64,000 bases of DNA from Thalassia testudinum (Eukaryota > Streptophyta > Magnoliopsida > Alismatales > Hydrocharitaceae): positions 138,562,501-138,626,500 of the forward strand of contig JAZHRO010000036.1 in the NCBI GenBank assembly GCA_037157565.1. The letters run 5' to 3'. Below are positions 43,807 to 54,635 of this stretch, one piece after another. Positions within the stretch are counted from its first letter, which is position 1; the number at the start of each line of letters is the position of its first letter. The position numbers were made by a program, and so were the translations under genes. The notes under the pieces are model-generated. The model searched no databases. It had not been told where the DNA came from and saw only the letters and a list, made by a program, of their open reading frames with translations.

Positions 43807-44420
43807 TGCTATATAAAAAATAATAAGGAATATAAATTTTTAGGCCAATTAAGGTCTCAATGGTCCAAAAAATAAACCTCATATACATGTAGACAACTTA
43901 AAGTGATTTGAAGTTTATAATAAAGAAAAATGGATTTAAAGGCTTATCTATTATAATACTTATAAGAATGCAAATAGTAACAATACACTAATACGGATTT
44001 TTTTTATCTATCATCATATGCAAGTGTAACATAAATAACATAGTAGGAATACATCAAAGATTAAGAATTAGAGTAATATAAGTAATAAAAATATATTGAT
44101 CGTATCCTTATAAACTATGTATAGTAGGGATACATCATATATTAAAAATTAGAGCAATATAAACAATGAAAATAGATTTACCGTATTCGTATAAATTATG
44201 TATATGAACAAGCTTGATAAACATTAAGAGAAAAATAATTAAAATGAACATTCCCTTGGTAATCTTATAGCCTGACATAACCAATAGGCCATTAAGAAGG
44301 GCATCATTTTTCCAATCAACCATAAATGGCAAGTCAATGTCCTCACCCTCACGTCAATTCACTACAACCATTGTTTTCACCCTCACGTCAATTGCTAATA
44401 CAATGCCCTGGACATAGTTG
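43807..44420. repeat. AT-rich DNA with an 81-bp tandem duplication (44041-44202)
   Basis: Two adjacent units start TAGTAGGAATACATCA (44041) and TAGTAGGGATACATCA (44122) and both end in CTATGTA or TTATGTA. They are about 80 percent alike by eye. Further on, CACCCTCACGTCAATT occurs twice, 35 bp apart (44344 and 44379). No coding signal was found here. Confidence 0.65.
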
Positions 44421-44920
44421 TCATCGGCGTGGGCAGAATTGGCTATGGAATAGTCCATGATTTCCCCGAGTATTACATGCAAAAGTCATTGTCAACACAA
44501 CTACGATAGCTGCTACAGTAGCTGTCCCATGTCAGTTCATATACATTAAGGATTTGATTGCCTCTTTCCACTTAACCAACTTGGTTGTTCAATGTGTTTC
44601 TATCTTTTCCGAAATACTCTGAGTCTCGTTAGTTTTTGTCTTTGGCTGCAAGGTTAATTTTATTGGCTTTTCATTTGTTTACATGATCTTTCAAATTATT
44701 TGCATGTTCATTTGTGCTTTGCCTATTGAGAAGAAACTAACAATTCTGAAGTTTTTGATTGATGCATATGAGAACCTGAACGCTCAACTTTGGCTGCCTT
44801 TGCGAATTCTACAAAACCACGAAACATGGCGAAACAACAGGGAGCTCGTGTTCACAGGTTTCGGAACCTTTACTGATTAGCCATCAGAGAGATTGGTATG
44901 GTAAAATTTCATTTTTGCAG
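44421..44920 (+). other. Probable 5' region of the DUF707 gene (unresolved first exon)
   Basis: The part upstream of the first clear coding exon. In-frame translation upstream of 44921 reaches a TGA at 44874, with one ATG at 44898. ATTTTTGCAG at 44911-44920 is a good acceptor. A candidate donor is GCTGCAAGGTTAAT near 44651. So either translation starts at 44898, or an earlier exon exists that I could not fix. Confidence 0.35.
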
Positions 44921-47900
44921 AGGTATAGTGCATAAGCCAAAGGAGACTGTAAGGATTTTTATGGTAGCAGTCGTTGGAATGATGGTTGGATTCTTCATAG
45001 GTGCCTCCTTTCCAGCACTCAGCACATCAAGGGTGTGTATTTTTGTCATGACGCAGTCATTTAGTTCCATGAAACCCCTAAGATTCATCATCGATTTTTA
45101 CTATTTTTTTGCAGCTGTCATTGCATTCTAATTTTATTTCTTACATTGGGGATGACAACTCTACCCGTCAGTCAGAGATGTCAACAGCTGCACAGACCAA
45201 TGGGTCAATGTTGAATGACACGGGGGTATGATTTCGCATCCGAGAATTTGTCAATGCAACCTGCCCTATTGTCCCACTTACATATCTTAAAAATCGAGAA
45301 AAGCCTTTGAGTTCCAAGTGGAACTTAATACACTTATTGATTCCTCCCTCCAGTTCATTGTTTGCAGACTCCTAACAAGTGCAATTATGCATCATCACGA
45401 GGAATAAATCTCAATCTTGTGCTTTATAGAACTAAATCCTAATACTGGCAAGTCATCACAGTAATGATTATGATTCACTAGCATGATGATTATAACTCTT
45501 CATGATAATGGTTACACCTTTTGTTTTTTTTGTTTTTACAAATTAAGTAAAAATGGAGTTCCATGGAGATGCCCATACATTTATTTTGTTTTACAGATAA
45601 ATGTAAACATTCATAGATGTGTTTCATTTCTGGATATATTCTGGATGCTTTATAAAAGTTTGCATACTGTGGATGAGCGAATGGCATTGATGTATTTTGT
45701 AATTTAGCCGAATGAGTACCATTAACATATCTGTTATCTTGTAGCAGATCTATGTTCCAGCTAACCCCCGAGGAGCCGAGCAGTTACCACCAGGCATTGT
45801 TGTGCCACATTCTGATTTCTATCTCAGAAGATTGTGGGGCAAACCAAGTGAGGTATAGCTTTAATTCAAAGCTTCATTTGAAGAATGGCATTCATTGATG
45901 TCATACACTTCCTACCAACTGCTAAAACAGTCTTTAATATCACTTTATGGAATATTAACTAATTAATTCTTAGTGTTGGGAATAAAATACGAGGTGGCAG
46001 TGCCACGTGGCAGTTAGTTTGGGCATCCAAGTGGGTGTCAATTTTAGGTCTTGTGTGGGTTTACTTTGGTTGCAAGTTTTGTTTTAGTTGGTATGTTATT
46101 TTTTAGTAAGATTGTTTAGAGGATTTGCTTTGTTTGATTAAGATTTGTTCTTTCTAAAATTAGGAGATGTGATTTGATTAGGATTGCATTTGTTACTTGT
46201 TTTAGAGGATTGTGATATGTTCTCTCTTTATAAAAGTGTGCCTTTGTAATCCTTCTAATTTGAGTTGAATGCATTATTGTTTCCACAAAATCAAACACTA
46301 TAACAACTCCCTCTCTCTCCCTCTTTTCTTCTCAATCGATGGCTGCACCCTCTCCCTCTTCCCTGTCGTGAGAATAGGGGCTTCTGGCAGCACTTGCTGC
46401 TGCCTCTTTCCCTTACATGGAAGAGCCTCCACACTTACGGATTGAGCCAAACTCAGCATGGTGTCGAAGACAAAGGTCTAGGCTCTTCTCAGAGGTTTTC
46501 CTACATGCCTAGGAAGGAGGAGAAGAGAAGAAAAGTCACGTTGTGCGTGACTTTTCCATGGTGGACAGCACCCATGAATGTGGCCCTTTCCTCCTATTAG
46601 ATCACGCACAGGAAGTCTGATCTTGTGCATGATTCCCGCAAATATCGAGGCCTCATGTGTCGAGGCATCTTCGTCAACCAGGAGTTCTCTCAAAGAACTC
46701 CTTGAAGGTCCTTGGCGCCTTACGCAAGGTCCAAGGAGTCACGCAGGGGGCACCGACGAGTGGCTTTTCTCACGCATCCAACACCTTACACGGAGCGTAC
46801 AAGAAGGAGAAGGCTTGCTTCTTGAGGATGAAGATGGCCGAGAGCAAGAACCAAATCAACACCGAGGAAGGAAAGGTTATAGTTCAAGACACTACGATTA
46901 AACTTCCCGGTGCCTCGAGTTATATCCAATGGGCTTGTGCATTCAAGATCTTCGTAGGAGGACAAGACAAGTTTCATCTCCTCCTAAAATAGGAGTTCAA
47001 GTCCAAGGATGCTACGAAGAAGAAGTGGGAGAAGGAGAACTATATAGTGATGAATTGGTTAATGAACTCAGTCGATCCATCCATTGCCTCCAACATGCTC
47101 TACAAGAAGTCAACCCATGACTTGTGGGATTCCTTGAAGAAGAGATACTTCAAGAAGTCCAGTAACTCCTGCATTGCCGACATCTACAATTGGATTTGGA
47201 CTGCAAGTAAGGGGGATCTTCCCCTTGACAAATACTATTCGAAGATCGAGGTGCTCTTTGAAGAATTGGAGATCTTCGAGCCTGTCTGCTGTGACAAGCA
47301 AAGAATTGTATGAGAAAGGTGGCAAGTTGCAAGATTCCTGTCAGGATTAAATCCCCGATATCAATCAGTATGTGATCAAATCCTTTCACTAGACGAGGAG
47401 TTAGATCTTAAGACGATTTACAGTCGTCTCGAGAAGCTTGGTGAACCAAATGTAGGTACAAGTGCCTCGAAAGTGACTAAAAACATCACCTTGCGTACTT
47501 TTGATGGAGGCACTGGACGTGGTAAAGGTTCAAGTTGAGTCTATCTGCCATGTCAACACTGTGGACGTACCAACCATCCATAAGATCGTTATTGGGACAA
47601 GTTCGAGCGACCTGCACGTAGGGCTTCTAGCACCATACGTATGGAATCTCTCACCACATCGGATCTTGAGAAGATCAAGGCCATGCTTCGAGATGACGAG
47701 AACAAGACTGTGATTGTTGCAACGACTATAGAAGTTGCCACAGAAGCAACAACTCTGGAGGCTGCAAAAGGTTATACCATCACGCCTACCAAAGAGAAAG
47801 CCAAAGATGAAGATCTTGAAGGAGTGGTGGGGCCTCTAGCTTCATCACAAAGAGTTGTCGTCCTCCTGACCTCGACTTGATAGGGAGTATTGGGAATAAA

Positions 47901-49019
47901 ATGCCACGTGGTGGCCTTGTTAGGTCACGTGGCAGTGCCACGTGGCAATCAGTCTAGGCGACCAAGTGGGCGCTAGTTTTGGGTCTCATGTGGGTTTACT
48001 TTGGTTGTAAGTTTTATTTTAGTTAGTATGTTGTTTTGTACCAAGTTTGTTTAGATGATTTGCTTTGATTGATTAGAATTTGTTCTTTCTAAAATTAGAT
48101 TTGATTTGATTAGAATTAAGTTTGTTACCTATTTTAAAGGATTGTGATATGTTCTCTCTTTATAAAAAAGAGCCTTTATAATCCTTCTAATTTGAGTTGA
48201 ATACATTATTGTTTCCACAAAATCCAACACCAACAACTCCCCCTCTCTCACTTTGTTCATCTCAACTAGCAGATGCAACCTCTCTCTCTTCCCTGTTCTC
48301 ACGAACAGGGGCAGCACCTGCTATTGCATATTTCCCTCAAGTGGAAGAGTCTCTACGCTTCCGAATCTCACCAAACTCAACACTTACAAGATATTTTTTT
48401 ATATGACTTTTTCAACATGGTGCTTGCTGCATCTTCTACTGGTATACGATTAGATTCATGCTTTAAATATGAATAAAAAAGAAAAAGAATCTCTATTTAT
48501 ATATTTTCAGGCACGGTAATTTTCATGTCTTTTTTTCCTCTTCTCCCTTGGATTTTTACCTACTTTGTGAACTTCGAAATTTTATTTTCTACCACTTCAA
48601 ATAAACAGACGTTTAAACATGGATTTTGTCTTGACATTATCTAGTTTATGAATAGCTGCAGAGTTATCATCTTTCTGCATTTGTACTCAGAGTTCTTTTT
48701 GATTCGTCTTACTTTCCAATTTGTTCATTTCTGGCCAATACTTTGTCTTACATATTATATATACTTGTGTGCTTAAAATTCTATTTTCTATCTCCAGTCA
48801 ATTTATCAGTATGACAACTATGCTTTAATTTATGGTTTGTGATTTGTAATTGAATAAAACTAAATGGTGATTTTATCTTGTTTATTATGTATCTCCTTCT
48901 ACTAAATGTTGATTTCACTTTTACCCTCTATGAAGGATCTGACAATTAGGCCAAAGTATCTAGTTACGTTTGCGGTGGGTGCTATGCAGAAACAGAACAT
49001 TGATGCTGCCGTGAAAAAG
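44898..49019 (+). CDS. DUF707-family protein gene, 5' coding exons (incomplete at 3' end)
   Basis: Exons: 44921-45032 (or 44898-45032 if translation starts at the ATG at 44898), 45115-45225, 45748-45852 and 48936-49019. All junctions are GT-AG, all visible introns are phase 0, and the joined frame is open. The product starts with a short basic stretch (HKPKETVRIF) and one hydrophobic segment (MVAVVGMMVGFFIGASF), so it is a likely type II signal-anchor protein. A variable Ser/Asn-rich stem follows, and then the family block IYVPANPRGAEQLPPGIVV, SDFYLRRLWG and KYLVTFAVG with NIDAAVKK. This order is that of plant DUF707 (PF05212) proteins, some annotated as lysine-ketoglutarate reductase trans-splicing related; their biochemical role is not established. 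The bulk of the domain should follow, but no next exon occurs before 64000: the gene is either truncated or has an intron over 15 kb filled with nested elements. Intron 3 in view carries element G. Confidence 0.85.
44921..45032 (+). CDS. DUF707 gene, first clear coding exon (signal anchor)
   Basis: Acceptor TTTTTGCAG before 44921, donor AGG|GTGTGT after 45032. It encodes the basic and transmembrane part ending FPALSTSR. Confidence 0.72.
45115..45225 (+). CDS. DUF707 gene, second clear coding exon (stem)
   Basis: Acceptor TTTTTTTGCAG before 45115, donor GGG|GTATGA after 45225. It has 37 codons, from LSLHSNFISYIGDD to GSMLNDTG, phase 0 at both ends, polar and variable in the family. Confidence 0.78.
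45748..45852 (+). CDS. DUF707 gene, third clear coding exon
   Basis: Acceptor TTGTAGCAG before 45748, donor GAG|GTATAG after 45852. It has 35 codons, including NPRGAEQLPPGIVV and SDFYLRRLWG, the most diagnostic part of the family. Confidence 0.87.
45974..46458 (+). repeat. Element G 5' LTR
   Basis: 485 bp, starts TGTTGGGAATAAAA and ends ACTCAGCA. A TATA box (TTTATAAAAG) lies at about 46227-46236, followed by GTAATCCTTC and a CT-rich leader. TGGTGTCGAAGAC directly after it is a degraded form of the initiator tRNA-Met primer site. Confidence 0.88.
46828..47880 (+). pseudogene. Element G: copia-type gag, four in-frame stops
   Basis: One continuous frame of 351 codons with stops at 46990 (TAG), 47311 (TGA), 47536 (TGA) and 47581 (TAA). 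It contains the copia gag core (KKKWEKENYIVMNWLMNSVD, STHDLWDSLKKRYFKKSSN, LPLDKYYSKIEVLFEELE). It also has a zinc knuckle near 47551-47592 reading C-x2-C, GRTNHP and then RYWD, where a final Cys has become Tyr. The tail (47641-47880) is acidic/basic and low-complexity. Absence of frameshifts alongside four stops suggests decay mainly by point transitions. Confidence 0.85.
47888..48382 (+). repeat. Element G 3' LTR
   Basis: 495 bp, starts TATTGGGAATAAAA (TG changed to TA) after a purine tract GATAGGGAG, and ends ACTCAACA. It has extra CCACGTGG/GTCACGTGGC units near the start (47899-47945), which contain CACGTG G-box cores. The TATA box is at about 48159-48168. Confidence 0.88.
48936..49019 (+). 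CDS. DUF707 gene, fourth clear coding exon
   Basis: Acceptor CTATGAAG before 48936, donor AAG|GTTTGC after 49019. It has 28 codons with KYLVTFAVG and NIDAAVKK. It continues the frame of exon 3 across an intron of 3083 bp, 2409 of which are element G. Confidence 0.85.
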
Positions 49020-49550
49020 GTTTGCTTCCAAGATTTTCGTACTTCTACCGAAATTGGCGTGTACAAATAACTGCTACAAGTTAATACATTTTATTCCGTA
49101 CTTGTAAAATTTCAAAGCAATTCACTTTGACTTAAGTTGTTAAATGATAGTTTTTGCATGTTAGGCAAGTAGAAATTCAGTCAACCCTGTGGCCACTCAT
49201 CCAGAGTGGATTGGGTGAACTGTGTCATAGGGTTAAAGAGAAATAATGGCACAATGTACCAATGACTTTTACTGATTCAAGCACAACATATATAAGGAGA
49301 AAGGAGGATGCACAGGGTCTTATGAAGCATAATGAGAATATTGACCTTAATGACAATTTCCTCTTGAGAGCTGGAGTAGGAGAGTCCAAATATTAGATGG
49401 ATAGAATGATTGACCTTTCAAGAAAAGAGAAAGGTATAGCTAGAAAGATTGGCAAGTCATGGGCTTTTTACATAATGGTAAGGGGAATATAATGGGCCTT
49501 ATTCCATCTTAAAGTTCTTTCCATGAATTAAATTAAAGGAAAAAATAAGC
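49020..49550 (+). other. Intron sequence of the DUF707 gene, nothing else seen
   Basis: Starts with donor GTTTGC. AT-rich, with no open frame resembling the next DUF707 block and no repeat boundary found. Confidence 0.5.
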
Positions 49551-49915
49551 AAACACTCGTTGCAATCCGTTTTGCAACACACAAAGTGAGATCGACGATT
49601 TCAACTGGTGTATTTTAGTTTTCCACCGGTGAAAACTACAAAAATCACTTTCTAAGTGAAAAATCACTTTCCTTAGGTGAAAAATCACGTTCCAGGTGAA
49701 ATCATTTACCACCAAAAGAAAGTCAAAACACACCAGTATATTTTTATTTTCAATCAGTGTATTTTGATTTTCAACCGGTTGAAAATCATTTCCAACTAGT
49801 ATGTTTTCGCCTGCTTAATTTTCATCTGGTGAATTTTCATTTTCAACCGATTAATTTTCATTTTCAATCGGTTGATTTTGATTGCACGTTGCAAAATACA
49901 TTGCAACGCATGTTT
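49551..49915. mobile_element. Foldback / MITE-like element
   Basis: Ends form an imperfect inverted repeat of about 33 bp: AAACACTCGTTGCAATCCG at 49551, and, reversed, AAACATGCGTTGCAATGTA at 49915, both continuing TTTTGCAAC. The inside is made of many short (C)CGGTTGAAAAT / ATTTTCAACCGG and GTGAAAAATCACTTT pieces that also pair with each other. It is about 365 bp with no coding. The target duplication was not identified. It might alternatively be the start of the copia LTR that ends at 50215. Confidence 0.55.
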
Positions 49916-49920
49916 CCGTA

Positions 49921-50215
49921 CTGATATCCTAAAATTAACTCTCCGAGGATCTCCAAATTCCTTAGAGTTAGATAAATTCATGCTAACAATAACATCAATA
50001 GAATTGACACACTCAATCAAGGAAAAAATTAGAATGTACACTCCAAGCTTTCTATGTTGTCATACTCTCTTGTCTTGTCTTCTCTACCCTTTTTTGTACT
50101 TCTCCTATTCTATTTTCTATGTGAACTCATGTTGCTATTTACCCTACACCCCTCTTCATATAAAGAGGTGTGGGGTCACTTTAGAAACTAAGAGAAAAAC
50201 CATTTTTCACTTACA
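49921..50215 (+). repeat. Element J: 3' end of a copia 5' LTR (start unresolved)
   Basis: This stretch ends TTTTTCACTTACA, three bases before the primer site TGGTATCAGAGT at 50219-50230. The CT-rich part and the short hairpin CCCCTCTTCATATAAAGAGG (50151-50170) are typical of copia LTR ends. The second LTR was not found, so the start is uncertain and may include the foldback region. Confidence 0.5.
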
Positions 50216-50218
50216 ACT

Positions 50219-50230
50219 TGGTATCAGAGT
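50219..50230 (+). promoter_or_regulatory. Primer-binding site of copia element J
   Basis: TGGTATCAGAGT is the initiator tRNA-Met complement with the last base changed, directly downstream of an LTR-like end. Confidence 0.85.
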
Positions 50231-50289
50231 ACTCCATCGTCTGCTCCTCCCTGACTCCTTTCCTCTCTCCATCGTCGACTACTTCACTC

Positions 50290-51986
50290 TGCTGGTGATA
50301 ATGCACTACGATCATTGATTTTGATGACAACAAAACATGTTATATTTAACATTGATGAATATTTCAAGCTTAGGGTTGGATGGAGCTTGATGAAAGCTTG
50401 AGATCAAGGAAATGAGGAGATGAAGATAGAAGGAGATGAACATCAAGGAAATGAGGAGACAAAAGGGGATGTAGTTAGATTAGTTTTGTTTCTTTTCATT
50501 TTTAGAATGTAAATGAGTCTTCAATTATCCTTAGGATACCTTTAGATCCTTCCTATCTTCACACTTCTATTTCAGCATACAAGACTTTGTTTCTGATTGG
50601 TTTTTCAGACATCCTATGATTCCTTTAGACGTTTGAGTCTGCTCAGTCTGACGTCTGATCTACTTTATCAGACATCTAGGCTCCTGTCCGGAACCTAGAA
50701 TCATATTTAAATCCTAGACCTCCATCACCTAGGTTTTTAGACGTTTGTGCTCTTCTTTAGACGTCTAATTATGTCTTTCAGATGCCTTCTTGAGCTTTTG
50801 ATTCAATAGAACAACGGTCATAATTTTTCGTATCTTTTAGACGTCTGTCGTCTTCTTGAGACATCTAATAATGACCGACATTCACTTTCTATCCAACGGT
50901 CAATTTGACAACAATTGACTATGTCAGTTTCTCTTTGATTTTGGGCCGTTGTAGGCCATCAGACTTCCTTACATTTACTTAGACGTCTGATGATTATTTT
51001 TAAGACGTCTAAACTTTTGTCTAGACGTCCAATAAGATGTCTGATCATTTATCATTAGATCCCTATTTGGGTCCAATTTCATTCCAATAACAATCACTTT
51101 GACCCTAGAATCTTTTCAGACATCCAATTTATTTTTCAGACGTTTGAAACTACCTGTTCAGATGTCTATCTTTTTGTTCAGATGTCCTTGTACTCAATCT
51201 TGAGAAATCCAATAACGACTACTTTCTCACTGAAGTTTTTCAGACGTCTGATTTTTTCCTTAGATGTCTGAAATGACTCCTTCAGACATCTATCTTGCCT
51301 TTTCAGACGTCTAATCCAGTCAGACTTTGAGTAATTGCTTTGTAGCCATTCTACCTTAATTTATTCCATTCCAATTTAAATCCCAACGACTACCTAGGCT
51401 TAAATCTGACCTCCTACACCTATATATACCCACCAAGGGTTGCTTTAAGCATACACATAAAGAAAAGAAATATTCTAGTACTAAATACTTTCTATTATCC
51501 TATTCTAAGCTTTCAAAAGTTATTGTGCTCCATTGTGCTCTTTTGTTCTTAAAGATTCTTGTGAGCAACATCACTCTCACTATGATTTTCTTCATCACAT
51601 AGGCTTGCAAAGGGAGTATCTTAGCCTACTTTATATTCTATTCTTTCAAAGCTTTTAGGGTTGTTTACATTATTTCATTTTTGTTAGTTTATTTGGATGC
51701 CCGAGCTGTGGGTTTCCCGTTTCCTCTTAGTAGAGGGGCTAAACTCTCCTTCGGGGTTGTCCAAGAGAGGGGAATTATTTTGAGGAACACCACCCTCGGA
51801 TTAGTGGTGTGGTTTAGTGATTCCCATTAAATTGGGGGAAAAATCCTAGATTGGGAGATCTAGGTAGAGGTTTTTCCCGCAAGGGTTTCCTCTCTTAATA
51901 CCTGTGTTATTTTTTGTGATTGTTTGTGGATTGTTTTTACTGAATATTATTTAACAATTTAACCCCCCTTTCTTATGCCACACACA
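50290..51986 (+). repeat. Solo LTR I (copia, Maximus/SIRE-like) inserted in element J
   Basis: The 1697 bp LTR is bounded by CACTC on both sides (50285-50289 and 51987-51991). It starts TGCTGGTGATAATGC and ends AACCCCCCTTTC, then TTATGCCACACA. No internal region follows; J sequence simply resumes (CACTCCATCG). The C-run near the end and the length are as in Maximus/SIRE LTRs. It contains about twenty AGACGTCT-type motifs (50607-51320) and a TATATATACCC box at 51421-51431. Confidence 0.75.
50607..51320. repeat. AGACGTCTG motif array in solo LTR I
   Basis: Exact or near copies at about 50607, 50631, 50648, 50669, 50738, 50757, 50838, 50857, 50979, 51002, 51022, 51033, 51117, 51138, 51160, 51179, 51240, 51256, 51282 and 51306. 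Spacing is irregular (10-90 bp). The flanking sequence is unrelated to the E/F LTRs, so only the motif is shared. Confidence 0.8.
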
Positions 51987-52659
51987 CACTCCATCGCCGA
52001 CGGTTGGGCTCCTTCTAGAGCTCTGGCGACACCCAGTAGGGGGCTTTCTCAGCCTAGTGTCGGTCTTCTCCGCCCAGCAAGGACCTCCTTGACCCAACCT
52101 CTAGCTTCACCTAACCTCCTCAACCCTCCTCCAGCATCACTCAGCAAGGGCCTTGCTGTAGCGTTGCCAGCCGCACCTTCTAGGTGTTGCTGTAGTCCCT
52201 ATTCTGTCTGACAGAGGCAAAACCAAGGTTTAAGGTCCCTTGTGTACCTTGTTGGGGGTTGTGTTTCTCTTCGGTAGGTGCATAAGGCGGTGTTAGATCT
52301 CATTTATGGTTGTGTAGTTATTGTTGAAGATGTTTGTCTATCTGTGTTGAGGTTGTTTGATCTATTTTATAGGGGCTCTAATTTGAATTTACATCCCAGT
52401 TGTTGTTGTTTGTTGTCTTCTCCGTGTTTGGGTTGGTGTGGTGACCTTATTTGAGTCAGAGGTGATTCTAGGGGCTCTGTTAAGGCTCTTGAGATCCTTA
52501 CGATCTGAAAGCAGGGATTCAGATATGTTTTTGGATTGAATGATCCCTATCAAAGGCACAATGTCATCATTGGAAGGATTAGAGGTGGCGTTGGATACCA
52601 CTATTACGACAGGATAGTGGAGTATGCAGGTTTGATGCATCAGGAGCATGACAAGAATC
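51987..52659 (+). other. Element J internal region, gag part unrecognisable
   Basis: This continues J after the solo LTR. The first 240 bp are Pro/Ser-rich in the open frame (51975-52211), and the rest is too broken to show a capsid or knuckle. It should be the gag interval by position only. Confidence 0.4.
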
Positions 52660-54196
52660 ACCATGGTGCAAGATGGCTGGTTGACTCTGGACCATCATAG
52701 CATCTTTGTGGTGACCAAAGTTATTTTAGGTCATTTAGTTATGTTGCATTAGGGAGAATAATGTATGTTGCTAACGGTAGACATGCTCCCATTATTGGTC
52801 AAGGGGAGGTTACTGTAACCCCCACCTTGCGGCTACTGAGAGCATTACATGTGCCTGACTTTCCAATGAGTCTATTATTAGTGAGCAAGATTACGAAGGA
52901 ACTTAATTGCAGGGTTATTTTTGATGATGTTGGTTGTATCGTCCAGAATAAATTCACAGGGAAGACCATTGCTAGAGGCATGGAAGAAAGTGGGGTATAT
53001 CATCTTGGATAGGAGTCATTTGCAGGTGTTAGCAGGTATGATGGTGGCAGTGTGCTGCAGTGGCATGTTCACTGCAGTGACCAGCTCTGGAGAGTGATTC
53101 CACATATCTCTCTTGCCACTAATATTAGATGTGATGCTTGTCAATTGGGTAAGCATCATAGATCTCACTTTCCTACCAGTAACTCTCCTAGATCTATAAC
53201 TATTTTTGAGTTACTTCATATGGATGTTTGGGGGCCGAGTAGAGTCCCGGACAGGATGGGACATCGATATTAACTTGTGGTTGTAGATGATTTTTCCATA
53301 GTGTGTTGGGTGTTCCTTCTGATGAACAAAGCAGATGTTGGAGGTGTTATAGAGACTTTCCTATCGGAGGTCAGGACACAGTACTCTACCACAATGAAGG
53401 TTGTGTGAACAAACAATGCTCTCAAGTTCTACACTGCGAGACTTAGAGAGTTCATAAGGCATGTGGGATTATCCACCAAACTACTTGTCCTCATACCTCA
53501 CATCAGAACATGGTTGCAGAACAGAAGCATAGACATCTATTTTAGGTTTCTCATACTCTCCTTATCCATCATAGTATTCTGCAGCATTATTAAGGAGATG
53601 CAGTCTTGACTATGTGCTACTTCATCAATAAAATGCTAAGCTCAGTTCTCCACGAGGAGATATCGATTCTCCTACTACATCCAAATGATGAGCTATTTCA
53701 TGTGTCTCCCAAGACCTTTGGGTGTGTTGCCTTTGTTCATGTGCCGTCACCAGGTCATGACAAGCTTGCTCCTCGAGCTGTCAAGTGTGTCTTTTTAGGG
53801 TACTCCAGGAGTTAGAAGCGGTATCGATGTTATAATCCCATTCATGGAAGACACTATATTAGTGTTGATGTGACATTCCATGAGAGCACACCATTCTTTT
53901 CAGTTGCAGGATAAATGAGCTCCCCTGATGATGTGGCTCCTATGCCTATTCCTCCTGTTACCTTGAAGGAAATTTCGATCTTAATTTCTCAACTTGCTTC
54001 TTCTAATTCCACCGCCTTGGATGATTTTCAGAAATTGCATGGCCCAATGCAGACATATAGTAGACCTCATCTGACATTACTAAGGCCCTCTTCACCACCA
54101 GTGCATGATGCTTCACAGGTTGATGAGACGGTATCTAGTGACAGTGACAACCTAGTCAGATCCGATCCCTTTAATAGTTTTGATTATAGTAGGGGT
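52660..54196 (+). pseudogene. Element J: copia protease and integrase remnant, truncated before RT
   Basis: Protease: WLVDSGPS, stop, HL (about 52675-52705), in the D-S-G context. A GAG-pre-integrase part follows with NIRCDACQLGKHHRSHFP (about 53125-53175). Integrase: LLHMDVWGPSR (catalytic Asp near 53223), then TNNALKF, where the second catalytic Asp has become Asn (about 53415), and QNMVAEQKHRH in a shifted frame. The post-core block HDKLAPRAVKCVFLGYSRS (about 53757-53815) and the block YISVDVTFHESTPFFS lead to a Ser/Pro-rich linker. RT and RNase H are absent because the sequence is cut at 54197 by another LTR. Stops near 52708, 53273, 53408, 53816 and 53914. Confidence 0.88.
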
Positions 54197-54635
54197 TGTG
54201 GGTTCTAACCGAGGGGGTGAGATTTGCGTGATAAACAATAAAATGCGAAAATATAAGACAATCAATCTCAAAAAAATGCAATCACTAGAGTACACAAGAA
54301 TTTTTAGGTGGAAACATAAACCCGAGTAAAAACCACCACCTAAGTTTCTCGACTTAGGATTTTCCGATCGACCTAGTCGATCAAATCCACTAACCAAGTC
54401 ACTTAAACGAGAGTGACTTAACCTCTTACAACCACACTACTTAAACGATGATAGCATACCTCAAACCCCTCCTCTTCAGGAGGAGTATTTTGTCTAGCAA
54501 GGGAGACGAGAATTCGCAAAAAGAATACCTAAACAAAGATAATAACAAAATGTCCTATAGAACCACAAAGTAAACATTTAAATTTAGCTACTATCGGTAA
54601 AGGAAACTTCCCTTTGAAGGAAGTGTGTTGGCTAC
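54197..54635 (-). repeat. Element L: end of a Maximus/SIRE-like LTR, minus strand, cut by element B
   Basis: The minus strand ends ATCTCACCCCCTCGGTTAG then AACCCACA at 54197, with a C-run near the end like solo LTR I. It contains a hairpin CTAAGT...ACTTAG (54333-54356). The rest should lie right of element B, outside the window. The call rests on the LTR-end style only. Confidence 0.4.

Larger units (their letters stand above)
45974..48382 (+). mobile_element. Element G: gag-only copia-like LTR element in the DUF707 intron
   Basis: The 2409 bp element has LTRs at 45974-46458 and 47888-48382. The flanking duplication is CTTAG (45969-45973) versus CTTAC (48383-48387), one mismatch. The only coding frame is a gag (46828-47880). 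No protease, integrase or RT fits in the 1.4 kb interior, so it matches the class of gag-only terminal-repeat retrotransposons and would need pol from another element. It has the same orientation as the host gene and sits between two coding exons. Confidence 0.9.

Noticed and set aside
44898..44920. A separate 25-nt intron between ATTG|GTATGG (44895) and TTTTTGCAG (44920)
   Set aside because: Far below the shortest plant introns; more likely either exon or part of a longer intron.
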